Shown here piece by piece: positions 25,562 to 34,653 of a stretch of DNA of 64,000 nucleotides. The notes under the pieces were generated by a model. It saw nothing but the letters and a program-made list of their open reading frames with translations, ran no database searches and was not told where the DNA came from. The translations under genes and the position numbers were made by a program. The DNA is from Bacillus sp. FJAT-44742. GTDB lineage: Bacteria > Bacillota > Bacilli > Bacillales > Marinococcaceae. Within the stretch, counting starts at the first letter, position 1; each line of letters opens with the position of its first letter. The stretch is from assembly GCF_002797315.1 (NCBI RefSeq), contig NZ_KZ454936.1:3586078-3650077 (forward strand), written 5' to 3'.

Positions 25562-27022
25562 ATGAAACAAGGGATTGTGTATTTTATAGGAGCCGGACCT
25601 GGAGATCCTGAATTGCTGACAGTGAAAGGCAGACGGCTGCTTCAGGAAGCAGATGTAATTGTATATGATCGTTTGGTTCATCCCATCTTGCTGATGGAAA
25701 CAAGGGAAGATGCTCAGTTAGTTTATTGCGGGAAAAAGCCGTGCCAGCATACGTTAAGGCAAGAGGATATCCAAAAACAGCTTCTGATATATGCAAGGCG
25801 CGGGCTGAAAGTTGTAAGGCTTAAAGGCGGAGACCCATCAGTATTTGGAAGAGTGGGCGAAGAAGCAGAACTCCTGGCAGGACATGAGATTGATTATGAA
25901 ATTGTCCCGGGGATCACATCTGGAATTGCAGCCCCTATGTATGCAGGGGTGCCTGTTACTCATCGGAAGTTTGGTGGATCCTTTGCAATGGTAACCGGTC
26001 ACAGCAAGGATAAACATGGTAAGCCTGTGCTGGAATGGGACTCACTGGCAAAGGGAATTGATACGATCGCCTTTTACATGGGAATGAAGAACTTATCTTA
26101 TATATGTGAACAGCTCATTACGTACGGGAAGCCTTCCACAACACCAGTACTTGTTGTAGAATGGGCAACCTTTGGCAAACAGAGAACAGTAGAAGGGACT
26201 CTTTCTACTATCTCAAATAAAGTGGTTCAGCAGAGGATAGCCAATCCGGCTATTACTCTTGTGGGAGACATTGTGAGCTTGAGAAGAAAGCTGAAATGGT
26301 TTGAACGCTCTACTTTAGTGAGCCAAGGTGTTATTCTTCCGGAAGGAAATAACCATTCCTATCTTAAAGCTATGCTTGCTGATGCCAGATTAGATGTATA
26401 CGAACCTAGTCAAAATGTAATAGAAGGAAAAGACACCTCCTATTTGTCAAAGCTAGATAGTTTTAAGGAATTAGTTTTCCTTTCTCAAGAAAGTATCTCA
26501 ATCTTTATCAAGAGTCTTGGACGTAAAGGCAAGGATGTAAGACAAGTACAGCAAGCTGTTTACACAGTTGATTCTAAGGTGCAAGAAGAGCTTCAAACAT
26601 ATGGAATTCAATCAAGCCTGTTAGGAGACAGGATGAAAATGGAGAGACCTTTATTTTTAGGCCGGGAGGAAGACAGATTCTCATTATCTAGTCCGATGAA
26701 CAAAGAATTTGCTGTAACACATCAGAAGAAAATCGCATCAGTCTTTTCAGAAACGCTTCATCGTCTGATTGATGACGGACATGCAGATACACTTCTTCTA
26801 TCAGATTGTAATTCGGCCCACTCATTTCTCCAATTTATGAAAGAGCAAGGAATAGACGCTGATCAGGCAGGTGAATATTTATCTGTTTATTGTATAGGAA
26901 AAGAGACAGCAGAGCTAGTGAAAAGGGAAGGGGTGCCTATCTCCTTAGTATTTAGCAGCAAAGAAGAATTTACTGAATGGCTGACTGCTGAAAGCTCATT
27001 ATCTCAAGCGGCAAAAGCCTAA
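25562..27022 (+). CDS. nasF: Uroporphyrinogen-III C-methyltransferase/uroporphyrinogen-III synthase fusion
   Basis: 486 residues from MKQGIVYFIGAGPGDPELL (GGTGGGG upstream). Residues about 1-245 are SUMT, with the SAM motif GAGPGDPELLTVKG and VRLKGGDPSVFGR; it methylates uroporphyrinogen III to precorrin-2, the first step to siroheme. Residues about 255-480 resemble a HemD-type synthase domain, more diverged. The length matches B. subtilis NasF. It precedes nasD and nasE and would supply siroheme for nitrite reductase. 188 bases separate it from nasD. Confidence 0.9.
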   Translation: MKQGIVYFIGAGPGDPELLTVKGRRLLQEADVIVYDRLVHPILLMETREDAQLVYCGKKPCQHTLRQEDIQKQLLIYARRGLKVVRLKGGDPSVFGRVGEEAELLAGHEIDYEIVPGITSGIAAPMYAGVPVTHRKFGGSFAMVTGHSKDKHGKPVLEWDSLAKGIDTIAFYMGMKNLSYICEQLITYGKPSTTPVLVVEWATFGKQRTVEGTLSTISNKVVQQRIANPAITLVGDIVSLRRKLKWFERSTLVSQGVILPEGNNHSYLKAMLADARLDVYEPSQNVIEGKDTSYLSKLDSFKELVFLSQESISIFIKSLGRKGKDVRQVQQAVYTVDSKVQEELQTYGIQSSLLGDRMKMERPLFLGREEDRFSLSSPMNKEFAVTHQKKIASVFSETLHRLIDDGHADTLLLSDCNSAHSFLQFMKEQGIDADQAGEYLSVYCIGKETAELVKREGVPISLVFSSKEEFTEWLTAESSLSQAAKA

Positions 27023-27209
27023 TGAAAATAGAAGGGGCAGGTGAATTCTATAATCCTGGTGAGAAAGGTTCAGAGGCTTTGTTTTTTTACTCGTTAAATA
27101 TGCATGTAGAATAGATAAATTATTCTGTGGAAGACAGGACACTGAAACTGGCGAGCAGCTGACAATTTTTATTCTCCAGAAAAAAGAAGGAAAGAGGAGT
27201 GGATGACAA

Positions 27210-29648
27210 GTGAAAGAGAAACTGATACTCATAGGAAACGGTATGGCCGGTATAAGAACCTTAGAAGAGATCTTAAAAAGAAATCCAGACCGCTTTGAAA
27301 TTACTGTATTTGGAAAAGAACCCCACCCAAACTATAACCGTATTTTACTTTCTTCTGTGCTTCAAGGGGACACAGGTGTAAGCGACATTGTTCTCAATGA
27401 TTACGACTGGTATAAAAACAACAATATTACTCTTTATGTCGGAGACCCTGTAGTAGAAATAGATACGAAAAAACAGGTTGTCTATAGTGAAGGCGGCATT
27501 AGTGCTTCCTACGATCACTTAATTTTCGCAACCGGTTCAAATCCATTCATGCTTCCTCTTCCAGGAGCAGATAAAAAAGACGTGATGGCATTTCGTGATA
27601 TTAAAGACTGTGAAAAAATGATTGAAGCTTCTAAAAAGTACAAAAAAGCAGCTGTTATCGGAGGTGGATTATTAGGTTTGGAAGCAGCCCGTGGTTTGTT
27701 AAATCTCGATATGGAGGTTGACGTCATTCATTTGGCTGATCACTTAATGGAGCGTCAACTAGATGAGCCTGCTGCTCGGATGCTTAAAGAAGAACTGGTG
27801 AGCCAGGGAATGCGGTTCCACATGGGAAAACAAACTGAACGTATTCTAGGAAAAGAAAATGTAGAAGGTTTACGCTTTAAAGACGGCCAGGTTCTCGACG
27901 CCGATATTGTGGTCATGGCTGTGGGAATAAAGCCAAATATTGATTTAGCTCAAAAAACAAAGCTTGAAACCAACCGTGCTATTGTAATCAATGATTATAT
28001 GGAAACGAGCGCACAAAATGTATATGCAGTCGGAGAATGTGCAGAACACCGCGGTATAGCTTATGGGCTCGTTGCTCCATTATATGAACAAGGAAAAGTG
28101 TTAGCAGAGCATTTGTGTGATAAAGAGCGCAAGCTAAAGCCTGGATACGAGGGATCTCTTGTTTACACTCAATTAAAAGTTTCCGGTGTAGACGTGTTTT
28201 CAGCAGGGCAATTTCAGGATCAAGAAGGATATCGTGCGATCAGAGTACACGATGAATTTGACGGAATTTATAAAAAAGTAGTAGTCAAGGATAATAAAGT
28301 GGTTGGAGCCGTTCTGTTTGGTGACACTTCAGATTCCCCTCGTCTTCTTGACATGATGAAAAAGGGAGAAGACATCTCCGAAATGAACAAAGTTGCCCTT
28401 CTTCCTTCTGAAAACGGAGCTGCAGCTACAGAAAGTCCAGTAGCATCTATGGCAGCCGAAGAAACGATTTGCGGGTGTAACGGGGTTTCCAAAGGTGCCA
28501 TTGTCCAGGCCATTCATGAACAAGGTTTATCAACTGTAGAAGAAATTAAACAATATACAAATGCAGCTCGCTCCTGTGGAGGATGTAAACCGTTAGTTAA
28601 CGATGTTCTGGCACTTACCCTTGGTGATGAAGTGGCTGGTGCTGACCAGAAAGAGCCGATTTGTGGATGTACTGATTATTCACATGAAGAAGTAGTGGAA
28701 GAAATTAAAGAAAAAGGACTTACTCACACCCGTGAAGTAATGAATGTTCTAGGCTGGAAAAATGATGAAGGGTGCTCAAAATGCCGTCCTGCCATCAACT
28801 ATTATCTCGGTATGGTGAAACCACTGGAGTATGAGGATGACCATACTTCCCGTTTTATTAATGAAAGAGTCCATGCCAACATTCAAAATGATGGGACATA
28901 CTCAGTTGTTCCTCGAATGTACGGCGGGGTGACAGACTCAGACCAGCTGAGAAAAATTGCTGATGTAGCTGATAAGTACAAAGTAGGCCTGCTGAAGGTT
29001 ACAGGCGGGCAGCGCATCGACTTGCTTGGAGTAAAGAAAGAAGATCTTCCTAGTATTTGGAGCGACTTAGACATGCCTTCAGGCTATGCATATGGGAAAA
29101 CGATCAGGACTGTAAAAACATGTGTAGGTGAAGACTTCTGCCGCTTTGGAACACAGGATTCCATTGGACTTGGGGTGCAAATTGAGAAAAAATACGAGCG
29201 TCTAAATACCCCTCACAAAGTGAAGATGGCTGTATCAGCCTGCCCGCGTAACTGTGCAGAGTCAGGCATCAAGGATATAGGAATTGTGGGCGTAGAGGGT
29301 GCCTGGGAAATGTATGTTGGAGGTAACGGCGGGGTTGATCTCCGCGGCGGAGACCTTCTTTGTAAAGTGAAAACGGGTGAAGAAGTACTAGATACAATCA
29401 GCGCATTTTTACAATACTACAGAGAGGATGCCCGTTACCTCGAAAGAACGTCTCACTGGGTTGAGCGTGTAGGACTTGATCATATCCGTTCCGTTGTAAT
29501 GGATGACCAAGAGGAGCGAAAAGCATTAATCGAGCGGATGGAAGTTGCGTTATCACCTCTTAAAGATCCATGGAAGGATATTGTCGAGGATGAAGCCAAG
29601 AGAAAAGAACTCTTTGAAAACAAAAACGTACAAGTTACTCAACAATAA
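27210..29648 (+). CDS. nasD: Assimilatory nitrite reductase [NAD(P)H], large subunit
   Basis: An 812-residue NirB-type enzyme reducing nitrite to ammonium. In order: FAD/NAD(P)H module (about 1-400; GNGMAGIRTLEE, then GGGLLGLEAARGL), two BFD-like [2Fe-2S] segments (CGCNGVSKG with CGGC; CGCTDYS with CSKC), and the siroheme/[4Fe-4S] domain with Cys638, Cys644 (CVGEDFC) and Cys678, Cys682 (CPRNC), all four cluster ligands present. GTG start; GAGGAG lies upstream. The small Rieske-type subunit gene follows after 14 bases. Confidence 0.95.
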   Translation: MKEKLILIGNGMAGIRTLEEILKRNPDRFEITVFGKEPHPNYNRILLSSVLQGDTGVSDIVLNDYDWYKNNNITLYVGDPVVEIDTKKQVVYSEGGISASYDHLIFATGSNPFMLPLPGADKKDVMAFRDIKDCEKMIEASKKYKKAAVIGGGLLGLEAARGLLNLDMEVDVIHLADHLMERQLDEPAARMLKEELVSQGMRFHMGKQTERILGKENVEGLRFKDGQVLDADIVVMAVGIKPNIDLAQKTKLETNRAIVINDYMETSAQNVYAVGECAEHRGIAYGLVAPLYEQGKVLAEHLCDKERKLKPGYEGSLVYTQLKVSGVDVFSAGQFQDQEGYRAIRVHDEFDGIYKKVVVKDNKVVGAVLFGDTSDSPRLLDMMKKGEDISEMNKVALLPSENGAAATESPVASMAAEETICGCNGVSKGAIVQAIHEQGLSTVEEIKQYTNAARSCGGCKPLVNDVLALTLGDEVAGADQKEPICGCTDYSHEEVVEEIKEKGLTHTREVMNVLGWKNDEGCSKCRPAINYYLGMVKPLEYEDDHTSRFINERVHANIQNDGTYSVVPRMYGGVTDSDQLRKIADVADKYKVGLLKVTGGQRIDLLGVKKEDLPSIWSDLDMPSGYAYGKTIRTVKTCVGEDFCRFGTQDSIGLGVQIEKKYERLNTPHKVKMAVSACPRNCAESGIKDIGIVGVEGAWEMYVGGNGGVDLRGGDLLCKVKTGEEVLDTISAFLQYYREDARYLERTSHWVERVGLDHIRSVVMDDQEERKALIERMEVALSPLKDPWKDIVEDEAKRKELFENKNVQVTQQ

Positions 29649-29662
29649 GGAGGGGACAGATA

Positions 29663-29986
29663 ATGAGCAAGGTAGGAGAAGTGAACAAACTGAAGGTGGC
29701 AGATGTATCCGAAGTGGTTGAAGGTATTGGGAAAGAAGTGGTTATTGAAGGCCATTCCATCGCTCTCTTTAAGCTGAAGAGCGGGAAAATCAAAGCAATA
29801 GAAAACAGCTGTCCCCATAAAGGCGGTCCTTTATCTCAAGGTATAGTCAGCGGTGATAATGTATTTTGTCCCCTTCATGATTGGAAAGTATGTGTTAATG
29901 ACGGAATGGTTCAAGGACCTGATGAAGGCTGCGTGCAAACGTACAAAGTAGATGTTGATGACGACTCTGTATATCTGTATATCTAA
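29663..29986 (+). CDS. nasE: Assimilatory nitrite reductase, small (Rieske-type) subunit
   Basis: 107 residues with the Rieske [2Fe-2S] ligands Cys50, His52 (CPH) and Cys69, His72 (CPLH). NirD/NasE partners NirB/NasD in NAD(P)H-nitrite reductase. AAGGAGG site; same transcript as nasD. Downstream a GGGGCC/GGCCCC hairpin near 30008-30031 lacks a T tract, so termination is uncertain. Confidence 0.93.
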   Translation: MSKVGEVNKLKVADVSEVVEGIGKEVVIEGHSIALFKLKSGKIKAIENSCPHKGGPLSQGIVSGDNVFCPLHDWKVCVNDGMVQGPDEGCVQTYKVDVDDDSVYLYI

Positions 29987-30260
29987 AAGTTAAGAAATGG
30001 GGTAGGTGGGGCCTGCCGGAAAGCGGGCCCCCGGTCTGCTCCTTTCCAAATCTTTTACTATATAAAACTATAACTACAAACCAAGGAATGCTGCGAGCAA
30101 ATGTGCTTTCGGTGTTCTTTTTTTTGTAACCGACCAGAGAATCTCTGCCATTACTTTTGACAGGCGAGGAGATTTTTAGTCAACCAGGGTTTTAAGGTTT
30201 ATAATAGAAGATCATATGGTATGAGTGGTTAAAGACACCCTGCAGAGAGGATGGAATGGG

Positions 30261-30815
30261 ATGGAGAGCTATGAGATCAGACCAATGAAACCAGGTGATG
30301 AGAAAGAAATTGCAAAAGTCCATATAGATAGCTGGAAAACCACCTATAAAGGAATCATTCCTGCCTCATATTTAGATTCCTTACATGTTGAAGAGAGAAC
30401 GGACTGGTGGAAACGTCTCATCAAAGAATTCCCTTTAGCACAGAACATCGGAAGAGTAGCGGTCAGAATGAAGGATAATAGGATTATAGGCTTTGCTCTG
30501 GGAGGGCCTGCTCCCAAAGAGGAAGAGACTGATGGAGAACTATTTGCACTTTATTTGTATGAGGGATGTCAAAAACAAGGGGTAGGAAAGCGTTTAGTGT
30601 ATTCTATTTCTGAAGCATTTTTGGAAAGGAATTGGAAGGAACTCATTATTCGTGCCCTCGTGGATAATCCTAACATGCCTTTTTACGAAAAGCTTGAACC
30701 CAAATTTATAAGAAGACACACCATTACCATTGGTGGCAAGGATTTAGGAGAGTGGACCATGCTTTTTTCAACAGAAGACTTATATCATTCTTCGCGTATG
30801 AAGCAAAGGGGGTAA
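30261..30815 (+). CDS. GNAT family N-acetyltransferase
   Basis: 184 residues from MESYEIRPMKPGDEKEI, with the acetyl-CoA loop region LYLYEGCQKQGVGKRLVYS (about 107-125, motif QxxGVGKxL). GNAT enzymes acetylate amines on small molecules or proteins; the substrate is unknown. The ATG at 30261 fits the family N-terminus better than an earlier GTG at 30225. A second GNAT gene follows after 7 bases, probably in the same transcript. Confidence 0.8.
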   Translation: MESYEIRPMKPGDEKEIAKVHIDSWKTTYKGIIPASYLDSLHVEERTDWWKRLIKEFPLAQNIGRVAVRMKDNRIIGFALGGPAPKEEETDGELFALYLYEGCQKQGVGKRLVYSISEAFLERNWKELIIRALVDNPNMPFYEKLEPKFIRRHTITIGGKDLGEWTMLFSTEDLYHSSRMKQRG

Positions 30816-30822
30816 TAAGTGG

Positions 30823-31389
30823 ATGATAACAATGGAGTATTTCGGTAAAGATGATATTGAAATAGTAATGAAATGGGCCTGTTCTCCACGCTTTCTTATG
30901 CAGTGGGCAGGGCCTACTTTTTCTTATCCCCTTACAAGAGAGCAGCTGATGGAATATATAAGTGAGGCAAACCAAACAGACAGTACTCGTTATGTGTTTA
31001 AAATCATTCAAAATAATACCCGCGAAGTGATTGGCCACTTATCGATTGGTGCTGTCAATCGCTACAACAGATCCGCGAGAATAGGCAAGGTTATTATAGA
31101 TGAAAAGTACAGAGGATTAGGATACGGAAAACAAGTAATCAAAGAAGCGATTCACTTTGGATTTGATCGTCTGGGCCTACATAGAATCAGTCTCGGAGTG
31201 TGGGATTTTAATGAACAGGCGCTAGTTTGTTATAAAAAGATGGGATTTATTGAGGAAGGAAGAAAAAGAGATTTTCGAAGGTTTGAAAATGAATACTGGA
31301 CTTTGGTGGAAATGAGCATGCTGGAGGACGAGTGGGAGAAAATTATAGAAAAAGAAAGGCAAAACACATCCAGTATTCTGCACAGCTGA
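30823..31389 (+). CDS. GNAT family N-acetyltransferase, RimJ/RimL-like
   Basis: 188 residues with the pattern of type-3 acetyltransferases: SARIGKVIIDEKYRGLGYGK (acetyl-CoA loop RGLGYG, near 85-104) and LGVWDFNEQALVCYKKMGF (near 126-144), then EEGRKRDFRRF. Similar to ribosomal protein or spermidine acetyltransferases. AAGGGGG site before the ATG. Coupled with the preceding GNAT gene. Confidence 0.85.
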   Translation: MITMEYFGKDDIEIVMKWACSPRFLMQWAGPTFSYPLTREQLMEYISEANQTDSTRYVFKIIQNNTREVIGHLSIGAVNRYNRSARIGKVIIDEKYRGLGYGKQVIKEAIHFGFDRLGLHRISLGVWDFNEQALVCYKKMGFIEEGRKRDFRRFENEYWTLVEMSMLEDEWEKIIEKERQNTSSILHS

Positions 31390-31400
31390 AGTGTTTTGCC
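31358..31400. terminator. Terminator between convergent GNAT and moaC genes
   Basis: Perfect ten-base stem GGCAAAACAC/GTGTTTTGCC overlapping the end of the GNAT gene, usable in both directions. Confidence 0.7.
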
Positions 31401-31406
31401 AGTATT

Positions 31407-31898
31407 TTACGAACGGTTAGGATGATAGAAATCTCCGCTCTTTCCCCCTTTTTTTTCCACCAGATGTGTCTCTTTAATAATCATTGATTTATCCACAGCT
31501 TTGCACATGTCATAAAAAGTAAGGGCTGCAACAGATACAGCAGTTAAGGCTTCCATTTCTACTCCAGTATTACCTTTGCATGTTACTTCAGCAGTAATAA
31601 GTAAATCATACCCTTGCTCAGTTTGTTGATATTCAAAGGTGAAATCAGTTCCCTGCAGCAATATAGTATGGCACATCGGAATAAGGTCTGGTGTGTTTTT
31701 TGCTGCCATGATTCCTGCTACTTGAGCAACTTGCAAAGGATCCCCTTTTTTTATGCCGCCCTTTTGAACCTTTTCATACAGCTCTTCGGAAATAGATACT
31801 GTACTTTGGGCAAGAGCTGTCCGCTTCGTTTCTTCTTTATGAGAGATATCAACCATCTTTGGTCTGCCCTCTTTATTCCAATGAGAAAAATCACTCAT
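31407..31898 (-). CDS. moaC: Cyclic pyranopterin monophosphate synthase MoaC
   Basis: 163 residues from MSDFSHWNKEGRPKMVDIS, chosen because AAGGTGG lies about 9 bases upstream and homologues begin there. Diagnostic segments are MCHTILLQGTDF (catalytic His in the MCHT motif), GNTGVEMEALTAVSVAALTFYDMCKAVDK and the C-terminal KKGGKSGDF. With MoaA it makes the first molybdenum-cofactor intermediate; nitrate reductase NasC, encoded nearby, needs this cofactor. Transcribed against the nas genes. Confidence 0.95.
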   Translation of the reverse strand: MSDFSHWNKEGRPKMVDISHKEETKRTALAQSTVSISEELYEKVQKGGIKKGDPLQVAQVAGIMAAKNTPDLIPMCHTILLQGTDFTFEYQQTEQGYDLLITAEVTCKGNTGVEMEALTAVSVAALTFYDMCKAVDKSMIIKETHLVEKKGGKSGDFYHPNRS

Positions 31899-32014
31899 TT
31901 GGTCATCCACCTTTCCTGGATCAATATATGTGTGATACTTCTTTTGCATAAAACGATAGTAACATTCCTTGGTGGCAGATAGAAGAACATAGAATGTTCA
32001 CTTGAGAAAAAGTA

Positions 32015-32031
32015 TGTTAAGTTTTCTAACG
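32015..32031 (+). promoter_or_regulatory. TnrA-like box of the nasB-nasC unit
   Basis: TGTTA, seven bases, TAACG: one mismatch (last base) to the TnrA consensus. TATAAG (32064-32069) or TATACT (32073-32078) about 45 bases downstream can serve as -10. It parallels the exact box before nasF. Confidence 0.7.
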
Positions 32032-32260
32032 TAAGTGTTGAAGGTTTGGGAGAAGTTTGGAAATATAAGAACTATACTATTTTTTCTGTGTTTTCACAAC
32101 TTTTATTATCAAATCTTTAAATAGCAGCTGCCCTATTCGATATGGAATTGTAAAGGCAGCCTGTATTTTCCCTATAAACAAGTAGATAAGAAGCATATTC
32201 TAGTCATTGCAACCTGTCTCAGGCTTTCCTTTTTTATTATAAATTTGTTGGAGGTACACC

Positions 32261-34618
32261 ATGGGCAAGAATAAGTTAGTTCTCGTAGGAAACGGAATGG
32301 CAGGCTTACACTGTATCGAGGAATTACTTAAGATAGATAATGAGAAATATGAGATTACTATTTTCGGAAGTGAACCACATATAAACTATAACCGCATTAT
32401 GCTCTCCTCTCTTCTGCAAGGCAGTTCCACAGTAGAAGAGATTACCTTAAATGATTGGCAGTGGTATCAGGATAATAATATCACGCTTTATACGGGAGAA
32501 AAGGTGCTGCAGATTGACAGTGAAAACCGGATGATCGTAACGGACAAAGGGCGTGAAGTTGATTATGACCGACTGATCCTGGCTACTGGTTCAGTACCTT
32601 TTATACTTCCTTTGCCTGGTGTGGAAAAGGAAGGCATTATTTCTTTTCGAACGATAGAGGATTGTGAGCAAATGATAAAAGCCTCTAAAACAGTAAACAA
32701 AGCAGTGGTCATAGGGGGAGGACTTCTTGGTCTGGAGGCTGCCAAAGGGCTGCTGAATAGAGGTATGGAAGTAGCAGTGGTTCACCGTGATGACTACTTA
32801 ATGAATAATCAGTTGGATCGAATGGCCGGCGAGATGCTTCAAAGAGAGCTTGAAAGTCAGGGTATGAAATTTTACCTTTCCAGAAACACAAAAGAATTTT
32901 TAGGTGAAGACCACGTGACTGGATTGCAGTTTGAGAATGGGGAAATGATAGAGGCTGATCTTGTTGTCATGGCGGCGGGGGTAAAGCCAAATATAGAATT
33001 AGCAAACGCAAGTGGAATTGATACTAATCGAGCCATTTTAGTAAATGACTATTTAGAGACGAACACACCAAACATATATGCGGTTGGAGAGTGTGCCGAG
33101 CATCGAAGCCGGACCTATGGTCTCGTAAAGCCCTTGTACGAACAAGGGAAAGTATTGGCTGGAAATCTATGTGAACAACAGAGTGACGGCTACAAAGGCT
33201 CAGTTGTTTCTACACAATTGAAAATAGCGGGTGTTGATGTGTTTTCAGCCGGGCAAATCACTGAAGATACAGAAACAACCACTTTGCAAATGTACGATGG
33301 ACTGGAAAACATTTATAAAAAAATCTTCTTTAAAGATGAAATCATTGTAGGAGCTGTTCTTTACGGAGATATTTCCATGGGCAGCAAGCTTCTTGGCATG
33401 ATGCTGCAGAAAAAGGAGCTGTCAGACAAAGATAAGAAAACGTTCCTCCAAAATGCTTCTGGAGGCACCAGTCCCGTAGCCTCTATGGAACAAACAGAAC
33501 TCATCTGTAATTGTAATAACGTCTCCAAAGGTACAATCATAGAAAAAGTCCAGGAAAATAATTGCACAACATTAGGCGAAGTAAAAGAATGCACCAAAGC
33601 CTCTACATCCTGCGGAAGCTGCCAGCCTTTTGTGGCAGACCTTCTTGAGTACATCCAAAGTGATGATTTTAACGAAAAGATTGAAAGAAAAACAATGTGC
33701 TCTTGTACTTCCCTAACGGAAGAACAAGTCGTTCAGCAAATACAGGTAAAAAACCTTAGAAGTGTGCAGGGGGTTATTGAATCGCTTCCCTGGGATAGTA
33801 AGGATGGCTGTGCAGACTGTGTTCCTGCATTGCATTATTATCTGGGAATGATTGATGAAAACTATCAGGCACAACGTACGTTTTCTGAAGAGGAGCATGC
33901 CGTTAAACAGCAAAACGGAACCTACACAATTACCCCAAAGATATATGGAGGGCTTACGAATCCACAACAGCTCCGACTGTTAGCCGATCTTGCAGAAGCG
34001 TATAACCTACATGAGGTGGCTATTGGCGAAGATCAGAGACTGCATATTCAGGGAGTTAGAGAAAGTGATCTGGCCAGTATTTATGAAAAACTTAATAAAG
34101 AATTAATCCCCTCAGGTGCCTATAAAATTAACCCTGTACAGACAAGTCACAGTCCTCACGTGTGCGACTGTGAAAAAGAGCAGGGAACCAAGCTTGCTGT
34201 AGAAATCGAAAGACAACTGGAGTATTTAAACACACCGTCGACAGTTAAGGTGAGTGTGTCTTCCTGTATGAAAGACTGTGCTGGTGCCAAGCTTCAAGAT
34301 ATCGGGCTTGTCCCAATGAACAGAGGATGGGAAGTGTACATCGGAGGAACGACAAAAGGCGAGCCACAGACAGGAGAGCTTCTTTCAGTAGCGGAGACAA
34401 GTGAAGACGCTATGATCCTCACTTTATCGCTTATCCAGTATTACCGGGAAACGGGTAATTTCAGAGAAACGGTGGGCGAATGGGCACAGAGAATTACAGA
34501 GATACATTTGCGTGAAGTTCTCTTTGATAGTGAGCTTCAAGATCATCTGCTTGAGCGATTGGATCATGATAGAAATGTCAGGATGGAGAAAAAGTATGGA
34601 CTAGAGGTTACCAGCTAA
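32261..34618 (+). CDS. nasB: Assimilatory nitrate reductase, electron-transfer subunit
   Basis: 785 residues, homologous to the nitrite reductase large subunit over its length: FAD/NAD(P)H module (GNGMAGLHCIEELL; GGGLLGLEAAKGLL), BFD-type [2Fe-2S] segments (CNCNNVSKG with CGSC; CSCTSLT with CADC) and a degenerate siroheme-reductase-like tail. In the tail the first cluster Cys is Ser629 (nasD has Cys638), while Cys635, Cys669 and Cys673 remain. Position directly before nasC and this loss fit NasB, which passes electrons from NAD(P)H to NasC and does not itself reduce nitrite. GGAGG site upstream; 35 bases to nasC. Confidence 0.88.
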   Translation: MGKNKLVLVGNGMAGLHCIEELLKIDNEKYEITIFGSEPHINYNRIMLSSLLQGSSTVEEITLNDWQWYQDNNITLYTGEKVLQIDSENRMIVTDKGREVDYDRLILATGSVPFILPLPGVEKEGIISFRTIEDCEQMIKASKTVNKAVVIGGGLLGLEAAKGLLNRGMEVAVVHRDDYLMNNQLDRMAGEMLQRELESQGMKFYLSRNTKEFLGEDHVTGLQFENGEMIEADLVVMAAGVKPNIELANASGIDTNRAILVNDYLETNTPNIYAVGECAEHRSRTYGLVKPLYEQGKVLAGNLCEQQSDGYKGSVVSTQLKIAGVDVFSAGQITEDTETTTLQMYDGLENIYKKIFFKDEIIVGAVLYGDISMGSKLLGMMLQKKELSDKDKKTFLQNASGGTSPVASMEQTELICNCNNVSKGTIIEKVQENNCTTLGEVKECTKASTSCGSCQPFVADLLEYIQSDDFNEKIERKTMCSCTSLTEEQVVQQIQVKNLRSVQGVIESLPWDSKDGCADCVPALHYYLGMIDENYQAQRTFSEEEHAVKQQNGTYTITPKIYGGLTNPQQLRLLADLAEAYNLHEVAIGEDQRLHIQGVRESDLASIYEKLNKELIPSGAYKINPVQTSHSPHVCDCEKEQGTKLAVEIERQLEYLNTPSTVKVSVSSCMKDCAGAKLQDIGLVPMNRGWEVYIGGTTKGEPQTGELLSVAETSEDAMILTLSLIQYYRETGNFRETVGEWAQRITEIHLREVLFDSELQDHLLERLDHDRNVRMEKKYGLEVTS

Positions 34619-34653
34619 GAATGAGAAGGTTTGCTTAGGAGGGAGGAGTTTCC

